From Paludibacter sp. (GTDB lineage Bacteria; Bacteroidota; Bacteroidia; Bacteroidales; Paludibacteraceae): 18,757 nucleotides of DNA. A program made the position numbers and the translations under genes. Location of the stretch: positions 1-18,757 of the forward strand of contig JAQTOL010000011.1 in assembly GCA_028748945.1 (NCBI GenBank), given 5' to 3'. The number at the start of each line of letters is the position of its first letter. The first letter of the stretch is position 1. Positions 1-7,697 of the stretch are shown here, piece by piece. The notes beneath the pieces were generated by a model. It worked only from the letters and a program-made list of their open reading frames with translations. It had not been told where the DNA came from and ran no database searches.

Positions 1-12
1 CTCTTTTGTGGT

Positions 13-1038
13 TCAATACCAGAAATCTGCATAAACGGGCAAATGATCGGAAAAACCATCCTGATATTTCATGCCGGTATAGGTTCTGAAAGGTTGTTTC
101 CCTAAAAAAGTTTTATCATCTTCGAGCAGGTAAGGGGCATCGAAAAAATGAGCATCACTTTGTATCGTAAAAATCGAATTAGTCTGATTTAAAAGATTCC
201 CGGATACGATTATCTGATCTAAAGCACCCCATTCACCATTATGTTTATTTGATCCTTTGCCTTCCGCATGCAGTTTGTACATGAGATTGTATAAGTTTTT
301 TGAGACGATAGAACCGGTCAGTGGTTTTGCTCTCAGCACTTCCGATATACTTTTATTGATTGGAAAATCGTTGAAATCACCCATTATGACAATATTTGCT
401 TTTGCATTTATATTCAATAGACTATCCACTTTCGATCGTAATACCGATGCCACAAAAGAGCGTTTATCTTCTGATTCCAGTTCACCACCCAACCGCGAAG
501 GAAAATGACAAACAAAAACATGCAGGGTGTCACCTGTAGGTATAATTCCTGAAACGAAAAGCAAATCCCGGGTTTTTGTCTCGGGTGATTCGGGAAAACG
601 GATATGGATTGCCTCATCATGAACAGGTTTAAAATGTTTCGGCTGAAATAACAATGCAACATCAACTCCCCGAACATCCGGTGATTCGTGATGCAAATAC
701 TTGTAGCGTAAATTTTTTAATCCGGAATAGTGTGTTAAATCGAATAAACACTTATCACTTTCAATCTCACATAAACCAACCAGGTCAGGAGCATCCCAAC
801 CTCCAATGGCTGTAATCACTTTGGCTATATTTGTTTGTTTTTTCAGGTATCTGGTATTATTCCAGCCACGCATGCCCATTGGTAAATACTCGCTATCATC
901 GGTTAAAGAATCATCTACACAGTCAAAATAGTTTTCGACATTGTAGCACATAATTTTAAAGTTCTGCTTCTCGCGGCTTTGTGCCCCGGTCTGTAAAACT
1001 AAGCAAAGCATTAAAACAGATAACAGTGATTTATTCAT
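13..1038 (-). CDS. Secreted endonuclease/exonuclease/phosphatase family protein
   Basis: A 341-residue protein of the endonuclease/exonuclease/phosphatase (EEP, DNase I-like) fold, whose members hydrolyse phosphodiester or phosphomonoester bonds using a divalent metal. Visible family motifs in order are YNVEN (about residue 32, metal-side Asn), LCEIES (about 89-94, metal-binding Glu), GVDVALLF (about 124-131), HFPSR (catalytic-type His, about 177), MGDFND (Asp and Asn, about 220), LDQI and the C-terminal SDHLP (catalytic His, about residue 331). All core residues appear present, so it should be active. The N-terminus (MNKSLLSVLMLCLVLQTGAQ) looks like a signal peptide cleaved near residue 20, which puts the protein in the periplasm or outside. 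The start is the only Met before that signal. It is transcribed alone, divergently from the CotH-family gene. The substrate (DNA, phospholipid or nucleotide) cannot be told from sequence. Confidence 0.9.
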   Translation of the reverse strand: MNKSLLSVLMLCLVLQTGAQSREKQNFKIMCYNVENYFDCVDDSLTDDSEYLPMGMRGWNNTRYLKKQTNIAKVITAIGGWDAPDLVGLCEIESDKCLFDLTHYSGLKNLRYKYLHHESPDVRGVDVALLFQPKHFKPVHDEAIHIRFPESPETKTRDLLFVSGIIPTGDTLHVFVCHFPSRLGGELESEDKRSFVASVLRSKVDSLLNINAKANIVIMGDFNDFPINKSISEVLRAKPLTGSIVSKNLYNLMYKLHAEGKGSNKHNGEWGALDQIIVSGNLLNQTNSIFTIQSDAHFFDAPYLLEDDKTFLGKQPFRTYTGMKYQDGFSDHLPVYADFWY

Positions 1039-1086
1039 TCAAAATTTCAGGTGAAGGTTACTGAAAAACAAATCAATTTAACCGCA

Positions 1087-1094
1087 CAAAGTTA
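1087..1094 (-). promoter_or_regulatory. Candidate -7 box for the EEP gene
   Basis: On the minus strand this reads TAACTTTG, matching the Bacteroidota -7 consensus TAnnTTTG. It lies about 49 bases upstream of the ATG at 1038, a plausible leader length. A TTTC about 18 bases further upstream is only a partial -33 element. The call rests on motif match and position alone. Confidence 0.33.
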
Positions 1095-1179
1095 TGAAAA
1101 AATCAGGAAGATGAAAATTTGTAGGTTTTAGAAAATGTTTAGTTGGAAAATCAGGTGTTGAATGATCGCACAAAATAAT

Positions 1180-1197
1180 TAATAACCAATGTTATTA
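1180..1197. repeat. Inverted repeat in divergent intergenic region
   Basis: TAATAAC and GTTATTA form perfect 7-bp arms around a 4-base CAAT spacer. The element lies between the divergent EEP and CotH genes, about 30 bases upstream of the candidate CotH -7 box. It could be a small operator. In AT-rich spacer DNA such a repeat can also arise by chance. Confidence 0.3.
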
Positions 1198-1228
1198 GAA
1201 TATTGTGAAGTTATCATTATTTTTAAGT

Positions 1229-1236
1229 TATCTTTG
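1229..1236 (+). promoter_or_regulatory. Candidate -7 box for the CotH-family gene
   Basis: TATCTTTG matches the Bacteroidota TAnnTTTG -7 consensus and lies 50 bases upstream of the preferred ATG at 1287. A TTG at 1203-1205 is a weak -33 candidate with slightly long spacing. An 8-bp direct repeat, AAGTTATC at 1208-1215 and 1225-1232, overlaps the box. The position suits transcription of the downstream gene. It also argues against the TTG codon at 1254 as the start, because that would leave a very short leader. Confidence 0.4.
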
Positions 1237-1286
1237 AAATCTGAAAAGTAAAGTTGAATAGAGATCTTGAATTAATACATTTAATT

Positions 1287-4200
1287 ATGAAACATTTTTT
1301 TGTTTTTTTATTTCTAACGTTTTCGATTACAGCGATTGCCCAGTTGAAAATCAATGAAATAATGTCCGATAATGTTTCTGCAGTATTAGATGATTCGTAC
1401 AATTACAGCATGTGGGTAGAACTCTATAATCCCAGTTCAACAACATCTATAAACCAATCAGCCTACTTTTTCACTGATAATTTGTCTCAACCCAGAAAAT
1501 GGCATCCTGCTTCAAAATTGATAGTTCCGGGCGGTTTCAGTTTGTTATGGTTTGAAAGAGATGATAGAGCTGGACATGCTAATTTTAAATTAGAACCAAA
1601 CGGAGGGAAATTATATTTGCTGAATTTCTTCTCTCAGGTTGTTGATAGTGTTGTATACGCTGAACAATACAGGAACATTTCTTACGGACGAAAAATCGAT
1701 GGTTCTGATGAATGGGTTTTCTTTGAACAAAACAGTGCAGGTAGTTCCAATAATAATAAAACCTATGCAAGCCTGCGATGTTCAAAACCTGTTTTTAAAT
1801 TAGCCGGAGGAATTTACTCAACCGGACAGGATTTAAGTTTTGAAACTCCCAACCCGGGCGAGAAAATTTATTTTAGCATAAACGGATCTGAACCTACAAC
1901 AAATAATACCTATTATATTCCGGGATCAATTCTGACTTTGAGAAACACGGCTTTCATAAGGGCAAAATCTTTCTGTGACGGCAAACTATCCAGCGATATT
2001 GCTACTGCAACTTATTTTATCGGTGAACGTAGAATTAATTTACCGATTGTTTCCATTGTAACTGATAATGCAAATCTGAATGACAATACAATCGGATTAT
2101 ACGTAGCTGGAACAAACGGAGTTAGTGGGAATGGATCTAACGCTGCCGTTAACTGGAATCAGGACTGGGACAGACCGGTTAATTTTGAACTGTTTGATAC
2201 TGCCAAAGTTTCCCGTCTTAATCAGGAATTGGATATTTCCGTTTCCGGAGGTTGGTCACGACTAAATCCTCAAAAGTCTTTAAAAATTTCTCCCCGTAAA
2301 AAGTTTGGTGACAGTAAATTACAATATGATTTTTTTAAGACCACTAAGCCGGGTTTGAAATACAGGGATATTCAAATGCGAAATTCGGGGAATGATTTTT
2401 ATTATTCGATGATGCGGGATGCTTTTATGGTTTCACTAGCCGGAAAACGTATGGATGTAGATTATCTGGCATATGAACCTGCCGTGATGTACATGAATGG
2501 TGTTTATTTCGGAATTCAGAACTTGCGTGAAACCAGTGGTAAAGATTTTATCTATTCGAATTATGGACTGGATGATGATGAAATCAATTTATTGGAATCG
2601 TGGGCAATTCCATATGATACGAGTTATTTGCCGCTTAGCAATTACATTTCTCAAAACGATATTTCCCAGGATAAAGTTTACGAAAAGGTTTGTGAAATGA
2701 TGGATATGGATAATTTTATGGACTATATGATTTCGGAGATTTACTACGGGAATACGGATTGGCCAAATAATAATGTGAAAATATGGAAGAAAAAAGCCGG
2801 TGGCAAATGGCGATGGATATTATACGATACTGATTTCGGATTTAATTTATACGATACAAACCTGTTTAATCACAACTCATTGTTGTACGCGTTAGGAGAA
2901 AATACCGATAAGATACCTGATGCATGGTCGACATTACTGCTGCGCCGTTTGATTTTAAATGCAACTTTCCGTAGTAAATTTATCGATAAATTTTGCATTC
3001 ATCTTTCCACAACCTTTGAAACCACCAGAGTTAATGCTATAATGGATAGCATTGCAGCTAAAATTGCCACAGAAATTGTTTATCATAAAGCAAAATGGAC
3101 TTCGTACCGTAGTTTTAATGATGACATTAACACTATGAAAACTTTTTCAGCAAAGCGTCCCGGTAATATGCTGAATTTTATCAACAATCGTTTTGTAAAA
3201 GCTGCAGCTATCCAGTCTATTCATTTGTTTTCCGATGTTTCGGGAGCTTCCTATAATTTCAACAACGAAGCAGTGCACGGTTCAGATGTGGTATTGAAGT
3301 ATTTTAAAAACAGTTCAATATCCATTGCTGCAAAGCCACTTCCAGGGTATCTTTTCAAGCAATGGGAATCATCAGTTCCTTCGACAATCGATGAGATAAC
3401 AATGGGTAGTGATTGGAAGTGTTTTGATGGAAATGCTATTCCGGCTGCGAATTGGGCTTCAGTCGCCTATAACGATGCAAACTGGAAAAGTGGAAAAGCG
3501 CAGTTAGGATATGGCGGCAAAGGAGAAGTGACGACTATCGGTTATGGAGGTGTTTCTTCTAACAAATATATTACCGCTTATTTTCGCAAAACGATTTCAA
3601 TTAGTGATTTGAATTCTAAAAGTAATTTTATACTAACTGCTTTAGTAGATGATGGAGCGGCAATTTATGTTAATGGAACGGAAGTAGGACGATACTTGCT
3701 CCCAACCGGAACAATTACATTTAATACCTTGTCCACTAATTATAATAACGGTGATCTCATTACATATTCCGTACCGCAAAGTTTGCTGAAGGAAGGGGAT
3801 AATTTAATAGCTGTGGAGGTTCATCAGACTTCTGCAACAAGTTCCGATCTGATTTTTGATTTAAAACTGACTTGTCATACAAATGTAGTATCACAGGTTT
3901 ATACAAGCTCAATTTATTCAGCTTTGCTGGAAGCTGACGTTAACCTGAAGGCAGTTTATGAAAAATCGAATATAGTAAATCCGGATGATTCAACTACGAT
4001 TGTATTCAATGAGTTGGTTGCCAGTAATAATCTGATTTCCGATGAGTCAGGAGATAAAGACGATTATATTGAATTATATAATAGAGGAAGCAAGGATGTA
4101 AATATTGCAGGTTGGTATTTAACCGATTCCCCAATAAATAAAATCTTAACGAGAATTCCAACAACAGATTCCATCAAAACAAATATTCCTGCAAAAGGAC

Positions 4201-4670
4201 GGATTATATTGTGGGCTGACGATGAAAGGTCACAAGGTGTGTTACATCTGGGATTTAAATTAGGAAAAGAGGGAGAATCCATTTTACTCTCAAGATTAAA
4301 TACATACGGATCAGTTGTAGTGGTAGATTCGGTTTGTTTTCCGGCAATGGATCAGAATTTGAGTTACTCCCGTGTACCGGATGGTAGTACTAATTGGATA
4401 ATACAAGCTACAACATTTGATTTAACGAATGATTGGTTGTCTGTAGTTGAAATACTTCAGGATCAGACTGCTCGAATCTATCCGACTCTGGTGATCAATG
4501 ACTTTACCGTACAAAATGCTTTGGGACGCCAGGTGACAGTTATTGATTTAACAGGAAAAATATTATTCAGGGCTGAATGTCGCTCCGAAAGAGAAATTAT
4601 TCAGGTTGAATTTTTACAACGTGGTTTATATGTTGTGAAAATAGGGAACAATTCATACAAAATAGTGTAA
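1287..4670 (+). CDS. Secreted CotH kinase family protein with lamin-tail domains and T9SS-like C-terminus
   Basis: A large multidomain exported protein (1127 residues from ATG 1287). An in-frame TTG at 1254 would add 11 polar residues in front of the signal peptide, so ATG 1287 (MKHFFVFLFLTFSITAIAQ) is preferred. Domains in approximate order are: lamin-tail domain (residues 20-125; LKINEIMSDN, WVELYNPSS); chitobiase/HEX C-terminal-like domain (170-245; YFSINGSEPTT); CotH kinase domain (250-630) with KSLKISPRKKF, GNTDWPNNNVKIW and YDTDFGFN, the last two resembling the metal-binding Asp/Asn motifs of CotH; a jelly-roll domain (about 715-880); a second lamin-tail domain (950-1060; IELYNRGSKDVNIAGWYLTD); and a C-terminal T9SS type A-like tail (VIDLTGKILF, GLYVVKIG). 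CotH-fold proteins include spore-coat protein kinases and many uncharacterised surface proteins; the substrate here is unknown. It is transcribed alone, convergent with the beta-helix gene 21 bp away. Confidence 0.88.
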   Translation: MKHFFVFLFLTFSITAIAQLKINEIMSDNVSAVLDDSYNYSMWVELYNPSSTTSINQSAYFFTDNLSQPRKWHPASKLIVPGGFSLLWFERDDRAGHANFKLEPNGGKLYLLNFFSQVVDSVVYAEQYRNISYGRKIDGSDEWVFFEQNSAGSSNNNKTYASLRCSKPVFKLAGGIYSTGQDLSFETPNPGEKIYFSINGSEPTTNNTYYIPGSILTLRNTAFIRAKSFCDGKLSSDIATATYFIGERRINLPIVSIVTDNANLNDNTIGLYVAGTNGVSGNGSNAAVNWNQDWDRPVNFELFDTAKVSRLNQELDISVSGGWSRLNPQKSLKISPRKKFGDSKLQYDFFKTTKPGLKYRDIQMRNSGNDFYYSMMRDAFMVSLAGKRMDVDYLAYEPAVMYMNGVYFGIQNLRETSGKDFIYSNYGLDDDEINLLESWAIPYDTSYLPLSNYISQNDISQDKVYEKVCEMMDMDNFMDYMISEIYYGNTDWPNNNVKIWKKKAGGKWRWILYDTDFGFNLYDTNLFNHNSLLYALGENTDKIPDAWSTLLLRRLILNATFRSKFIDKFCIHLSTTFETTRVNAIMDSIAAKIATEIVYHKAKWTSYRSFNDDINTMKTFSAKRPGNMLNFINNRFVKAAAIQSIHLFSDVSGASYNFNNEAVHGSDVVLKYFKNSSISIAAKPLPGYLFKQWESSVPSTIDEITMGSDWKCFDGNAIPAANWASVAYNDANWKSGKAQLGYGGKGEVTTIGYGGVSSNKYITAYFRKTISISDLNSKSNFILTALVDDGAAIYVNGTEVGRYLLPTGTITFNTLSTNYNNGDLITYSVPQSLLKEGDNLIAVEVHQTSATSSDLIFDLKLTCHTNVVSQVYTSSIYSALLEADVNLKAVYEKSNIVNPDDSTTIVFNELVASNNLISDESGDKDDYIELYNRGSKDVNIAGWYLTDSPINKILTRIPTTDSIKTNIPAKGRIILWADDERSQGVLHLGFKLGKEGESILLSRLNTYGSVVVVDSVCFPAMDQNLSYSRVPDGSTNWIIQATTFDLTNDWLSVVEILQDQTARIYPTLVINDFTVQNALGRQVTVIDLTGKILFRAECRSEREIIQVEFLQRGLYVVKIGNNSYKIV

Positions 4671-4691
4671 CTGTAAAACTGTAACAAAAAA

Positions 4692-6161
4692 TTATTTAGC
4701 AGGCACCCATTGATAAGCACCCAAATCAGGTTTGTTGCCAATCATCCGGTTATTTCCGTTTAAATCCAATGGGAATTGGCTGGCAACCGACGGATCAGCA
4801 ATTCCTCGAACAGGAGAAATAGAATCAGGTGTAAAATCAAAATAAGTATTTTTCTCGACATCGTAGTTGATGCTTTTGAAAACGGTGTCATTTTTCTCAA
4901 ACCAACGAATATTGGTGAACTGAGCGATATTCAATGAATCGGTTTTTCTGATATAGCAATGATCGAAAATGCCCTTGTATTGATCAATAAACTGTGTTGC
5001 CAAACTGAATTCATTTTCGGAACTACCGGTAATAATACAATTTTTGAAAACAGTTTCCATGGGTGCAATGCGGTTCAAATCCATAATCATCACAGCCGGT
5101 TTTTTATCCCGCGAAACTGGTTGGACACTACTGTTATTAAAATAATTGGCAATGGTACTTTGGATGAATGTGTGTTTTCCTCCGTTCAGGTACACACTGT
5201 AACTGCTACTGTTGGAGATCTCGGTATTACTGACTGTAACATTCCCGTTTTGAACAACCAACCCGTAAAGCAGGAAGTTGTGGATCCGGCAATTTGAGAT
5301 TTCCAGATTTGGCAGTTTAGCTCTGTCACTATTAGAAAAATAAATACCGACGTAGCCACTGTTCATATTTACATGTTGTAACTCATGATTTCCACCGTTC
5401 CAGAGTAAGAATACGCCACCCCATTGGCCGGCAACATTATTGTATGGAAAAGGAGTCGAAAATTTGATTTTATCCAACCGGTCACCACGCATGGTGATGG
5501 GTTTATCAGCCGTCCCTTCTGCTTTTAGATTGCCATAAACTATGAGATTGGCATTGTTATGGAAATAAAACCTGGAGCCGGCTTCCAATGTCAGCGTTTT
5601 AGCCGTATCGATGGCTAAATAACCATATACCAGATAGGGTTTTGTGTTTGTTAAAGTTGTATCATTGAGGATATATTTGTCCCTGAGTATTTCCATGTCC
5701 TGTCCAAAAGCCTGTAGTTTGATGTTTTGATTTACACCGTTAGTCACAAAAACGATTGAGTCTTCAATAAAAACAGGCGAGTTGGAATTGGTGGGATCGA
5801 CAGTCAGTTCAACAAAAATATACATACTGTCGTTAGCACGGATTTCAATATTTTCAAATTGATTGTCTTCGTTTAAACTGCCATCCACATTCATACGGAA
5901 CGCAGAAGCCTTTCCACCGACTATTCCAATATGACTAATATTGAGTGCAACATTATTCCGGTTATAAACAAGTATTTTCAACGTGGCACTTCCCAGTGTA
6001 GTAAATACGGTATCAAAGGCCAGCGTATCTGTTGAGAATTGGAGTGAATATTTTGGATTGGTTGAGAAGTTCTCGTCATTACAGGACGAAAACCCAAAGA
6101 TACAACTTACAGATGAAGCCAGTAAAAGTATGAAAAAGAGAATCTTATTTATTGGAGCCAT
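4692..6161 (-). CDS. Lipoprotein with Ig-like domain and right-handed beta-helix
   Basis: A 489-residue predicted lipoprotein. The hydrophobic N-terminus has two possible lipobox cysteines, Cys20 (SVSC) and Cys27 (FSSC). The second is followed by Asn-Asp-Glu, acidic residues of the kind that favour surface export of lipoproteins in this phylum. After it comes an Ig/HYDIN-like beta-sandwich (about 35-155; LAFDTVFTTLGSATLKILVY, then VYNRNN-type spacing). A right-handed parallel beta-helix follows (about 160-420), with short repeating strands such as LIVYGNLKAEGTADKPITM, LYGLVVQNGNVTVSNTEI and NCIITGSS. The C-terminus has the LDLNGNNR and PDLGAYQW motifs that often close beta-helix proteins. Beta-helices of this kind bind or cleave polysaccharides, but I see no catalytic signature. 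It is a single-gene unit between convergent and divergent neighbours, with one obvious start. Confidence 0.85.
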   Translation of the reverse strand: MAPINKILFFILLLASSVSCIFGFSSCNDENFSTNPKYSLQFSTDTLAFDTVFTTLGSATLKILVYNRNNVALNISHIGIVGGKASAFRMNVDGSLNEDNQFENIEIRANDSMYIFVELTVDPTNSNSPVFIEDSIVFVTNGVNQNIKLQAFGQDMEILRDKYILNDTTLTNTKPYLVYGYLAIDTAKTLTLEAGSRFYFHNNANLIVYGNLKAEGTADKPITMRGDRLDKIKFSTPFPYNNVAGQWGGVFLLWNGGNHELQHVNMNSGYVGIYFSNSDRAKLPNLEISNCRIHNFLLYGLVVQNGNVTVSNTEISNSSSYSVYLNGGKHTFIQSTIANYFNNSSVQPVSRDKKPAVMIMDLNRIAPMETVFKNCIITGSSENEFSLATQFIDQYKGIFDHCYIRKTDSLNIAQFTNIRWFEKNDTVFKSINYDVEKNTYFDFTPDSISPVRGIADPSVASQFPLDLNGNNRMIGNKPDLGAYQWVPAK

Positions 6162-6227
6162 ATTTTGAGTGATGCATTATTCATGACCTGCCAGTTTTGA
6201 GCATTTACAAGGGAACAAAATGCTTGT

Positions 6228-6239
6228 ATATCCGGATAT
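6228..6239. repeat. 12-bp perfect palindrome
   Basis: ATATCCGGATAT is a perfect palindrome about 67 bases upstream of the beta-helix lipoprotein start. It would fall within the transcribed leader if the -7 box at 6294-6301 is used. It could be an operator for a dimeric regulator. A single 12-bp palindrome is not rare by chance in DNA of this length. Confidence 0.25.
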
Positions 6240-6293
6240 CCTTGTTTCGATAGATTGATTTGAATAACGTGAAATTAAATGATTTATTTTCTG

Positions 6294-6301
6294 CAAATTT
6301 A
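6294..6301 (-). promoter_or_regulatory. Candidate -7 box for beta-helix lipoprotein gene
   Basis: On the minus strand this reads TAAATTTG, matching TAnnTTTG, with an imperfect TTCG about 21 bases upstream at the -33 position. It would give a rather long leader of about 125 bases before the ATG at 6161. Weak support, based on motif only. Confidence 0.25.
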
Positions 6302-6431
6302 CTATAAAATCTTGAGATTTTCCGAAGATTAATTGTTTGGTTTGTAAAGTTTTAATTGTCAACAGGATATTTATTTACAGTATGTATTGTGAATTTTCCT
6401 TTGTTTTTATGGCTTCGTCGTTTTATTGACT

Positions 6432-6439
6432 TATATTTG
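6432..6439 (+). promoter_or_regulatory. Candidate -7 box for the 92-residue protein gene
   Basis: TATATTTG matches the Bacteroidota TAnnTTTG box and lies 28 bases before the ATG at 6467, giving a leader of roughly 20 bases. A TTTG at 6400-6403 is too far away to serve as a standard -33 element. The leader is A-rich with no clear Shine-Dalgarno, as is usual in this phylum. Confidence 0.4.
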
Positions 6440-6466
6440 TATGAGTAAAACATAAAAAAATATAAC

Positions 6467-6745
6467 ATGGCAAGTCGTAGAAAATTAAAAAAAACGATTC
6501 AGTTTGTATCTTCTGAACTAATTACCGATATTTATTTTCGTTGTTTGATGTCGAAAGATGCTGATACTGAAAAAGCTGGTAAAATTACTGTGGACATTAT
6601 GGCGCTAAACCGTGAATTCATCTTACGTGTTAACTGTCCCGATGGGAAAGATAATTCTAAATTAGTTAAAGCTTATTTTCGTAAATTGTTTACTGACTGG
6701 CAAATTGCCATGGAAAAAACAATTAAAGAAATTGAAAGCCTCTGA
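6467..6745 (+). CDS. Small conserved basic protein of unknown function
   Basis: A 92-residue protein without signal peptide or membrane segment, so probably cytoplasmic. It starts with a strongly basic stretch (MASRRKLKKTIQFVSSEL). Predicted helices follow (ITDIYFRCLMSK, then a C-terminal helix KLVKAYFRKLFTDWQIAMEK) around a central strand-like segment (FILRVNC). The composition looks like that of a real, constrained gene: it has a good promoter-like box upstream, a strong terminator just downstream, and lies alone between a divergent and a convergent gene. The overall look resembles small conserved hypothetical proteins of Bacteroidales, but I cannot name the family. A nucleic-acid-binding or ribosome-associated role would be only a guess from the basic N-terminus. 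Confidence 0.8.
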   Translation: MASRRKLKKTIQFVSSELITDIYFRCLMSKDADTEKAGKITVDIMALNREFILRVNCPDGKDNSKLVKAYFRKLFTDWQIAMEKTIKEIESL

Positions 6746-6784
6746 TTTATTTACAATTTATTTACGATTTACAATTTAAAGAAC

Positions 6785-6816
6785 AACATGACTTTCAAAC
6801 GTATGAAGGTCATGTT
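6785..6816 (+). terminator. Intrinsic terminator between convergent genes
   Basis: AACATGACTTTCA (6785-6797) pairs with TGAAGGTCATGTT (6804-6816), giving a 13-bp stem with one G-T wobble and a 6-base loop. It is followed by TTCTTATTCT on the plus strand. It sits about 40 bases after the stop of the 92-residue protein gene and 20 bases after the stop of porT. It probably ends the plus-strand transcript and may act, less well, on the porT transcript because the minus-side T-tract is weaker. Confidence 0.75.
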
Positions 6817-6835
6817 TTCTTATTCTCAAATTGGC

Positions 6836-7552
6836 TTACTCAAAGTTAAACGTAAGTGTAAACATACGTGAAGTCAGCTTGGATAGTGCCAGTGAGAAAG
6901 TTTTATCCTGATCGCTAAGGAATCCGGCTTCACGTTGATCAAGCGGAGTGAAAATATCATTAAATCCGAGAGCAAATTTTAATTCGGGTGACAGTTTGAA
7001 AAAAGAGAAATACAAATCGCATCCTACTCCAAATTCGGTATAGAAATCGAAGGGTTTCAATAAAAGAATTTTTCCGGTATCCCTTCCTAAATCATAATAA
7101 ATACCACCTCCCCAAAGTAAGTAAGGCCTGTAATTTCCTTTTCGTTCAGCACTATATTTTAAATAAAGCGGTAAACAAACTGGAATGGTAGTAATATTAA
7201 TTGTATCCCGTTGAGTAACTCCCTGAGTCATGTAAATAAGTTCCCTTTCTCCGAAGTGCAGGGTAGGAGTGAAGCGTAAATTCAAATACCTGTTTAACCG
7301 CAAATCGCTGATTATTCCAACAGAAAATCCCGGTTTTAAGTTAGATACATCCATTTGGTATACTTTCCCATCTATACTCTGGAGACTGGGAGTAATTCCA
7401 AAATCAAGAGCATTAAGCCCTAATGAAAATCCAAAATGTAATAATTTGTCGTCCACATAGGGCAAATTGCCGCCTTGAGCCAGTAAGGATGAACTCAATT
7501 TAAAAATAAAAAATGAAAGGAGTAAGTGTTTTTTAAAATTTGCTTTCAACAT
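6836..7552 (-). CDS. porT: PorT family beta-barrel protein of the type IX secretion system
   Basis: A 238-residue protein, close to the usual PorT size of about 240 residues. The N-terminus (KKHLLLSFFIFKLSSSLLAQ) is a signal peptide with cleavage after AQ. The mature start NLPYVDDKLLHFGFSLGLN is the characteristic PorT opening. Alternating amphipathic strands ending in aromatic residues (YLNLRFTPTLHFGER, CDLYFSFFKLSPELKFALGF) and a terminal Phe-rich strand (MFTLTFNFE) indicate an eight-stranded outer-membrane barrel. In Porphyromonas and Flavobacterium PorT/SprT is required for T9SS secretion of proteins with C-terminal sorting domains. Here it is alone: convergent with the small gene, and 145 bp downstream of the DUF4450 gene on the same strand. 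No clear TAnnTTTG box was found in that gap, so readthrough from the upstream locus is possible. Confidence 0.85.
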   Translation of the reverse strand: MLKANFKKHLLLSFFIFKLSSSLLAQGGNLPYVDDKLLHFGFSLGLNALDFGITPSLQSIDGKVYQMDVSNLKPGFSVGIISDLRLNRYLNLRFTPTLHFGERELIYMTQGVTQRDTINITTIPVCLPLYLKYSAERKGNYRPYLLWGGGIYYDLGRDTGKILLLKPFDFYTEFGVGCDLYFSFFKLSPELKFALGFNDIFTPLDQREAGFLSDQDKTFSLALSKLTSRMFTLTFNFE

Positions 7553-7697
7553 GACGTGTTTGTTCAGAAATATTGCATGTGTTGTTTAAACTTCGAATTT
7601 CAGTCTTCCTACATTCAAACGTTCAAAAATTTGTATTATTGCACTATAATCCTTGAAGTTGATTTGATAAAATAAATTCTTCAAACTTCATTCAACA

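Larger units (their letters stand above)
6162..6466. other. 305-bp divergent intergenic region
   Basis: This AT-rich spacer separates the beta-helix lipoprotein gene (minus) from the small conserved gene (plus). It holds a 12-bp perfect palindrome, one candidate -7 box per strand, and a weak inverted repeat ACAAGG/CCTTGT (6207-6212 and 6240-6245) around the palindrome. A 61-codon minus-strand frame at 6177-6362 has no recognisable features and is not called as a gene. Confidence 0.6.

Noticed and set aside
414..677. 87-codon minus-strand frame within the EEP gene
   Set aside because: Overlaps the EEP coding region in another frame; the EEP motifs fix the true frame.
1254..1286. Upstream TTG start for the CotH-family gene
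   Set aside because: It would place 11 polar residues ahead of a normal signal peptide; ATG 1287 starts directly at the signal and fits the promoter box better.
4959..5297. 112-codon plus-strand open frame antisense to the beta-helix gene
   Set aside because: Lies wholly inside a convincing gene on the other strand; its translation is rich in Cys and His without any domain pattern.
6177..6362. 61-codon minus-strand open frame in the divergent spacer
   Set aside because: No signal peptide, domain or family features; the composition is typical of AT-rich noncoding DNA and it overlaps the palindrome region.
6746..6780. Short repeats of ATTTACAATTT after the 92-residue protein gene
   Set aside because: Low-complexity AT-rich repetition; too short and irregular to call a repeat array.
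7653..7685. TTGAAG/CTTCAA inverted repeat downstream of the DUF4450 gene
   Set aside because: Only 6-bp arms with a roughly 20-base loop and no proper T-tract; not convincing as a terminator.
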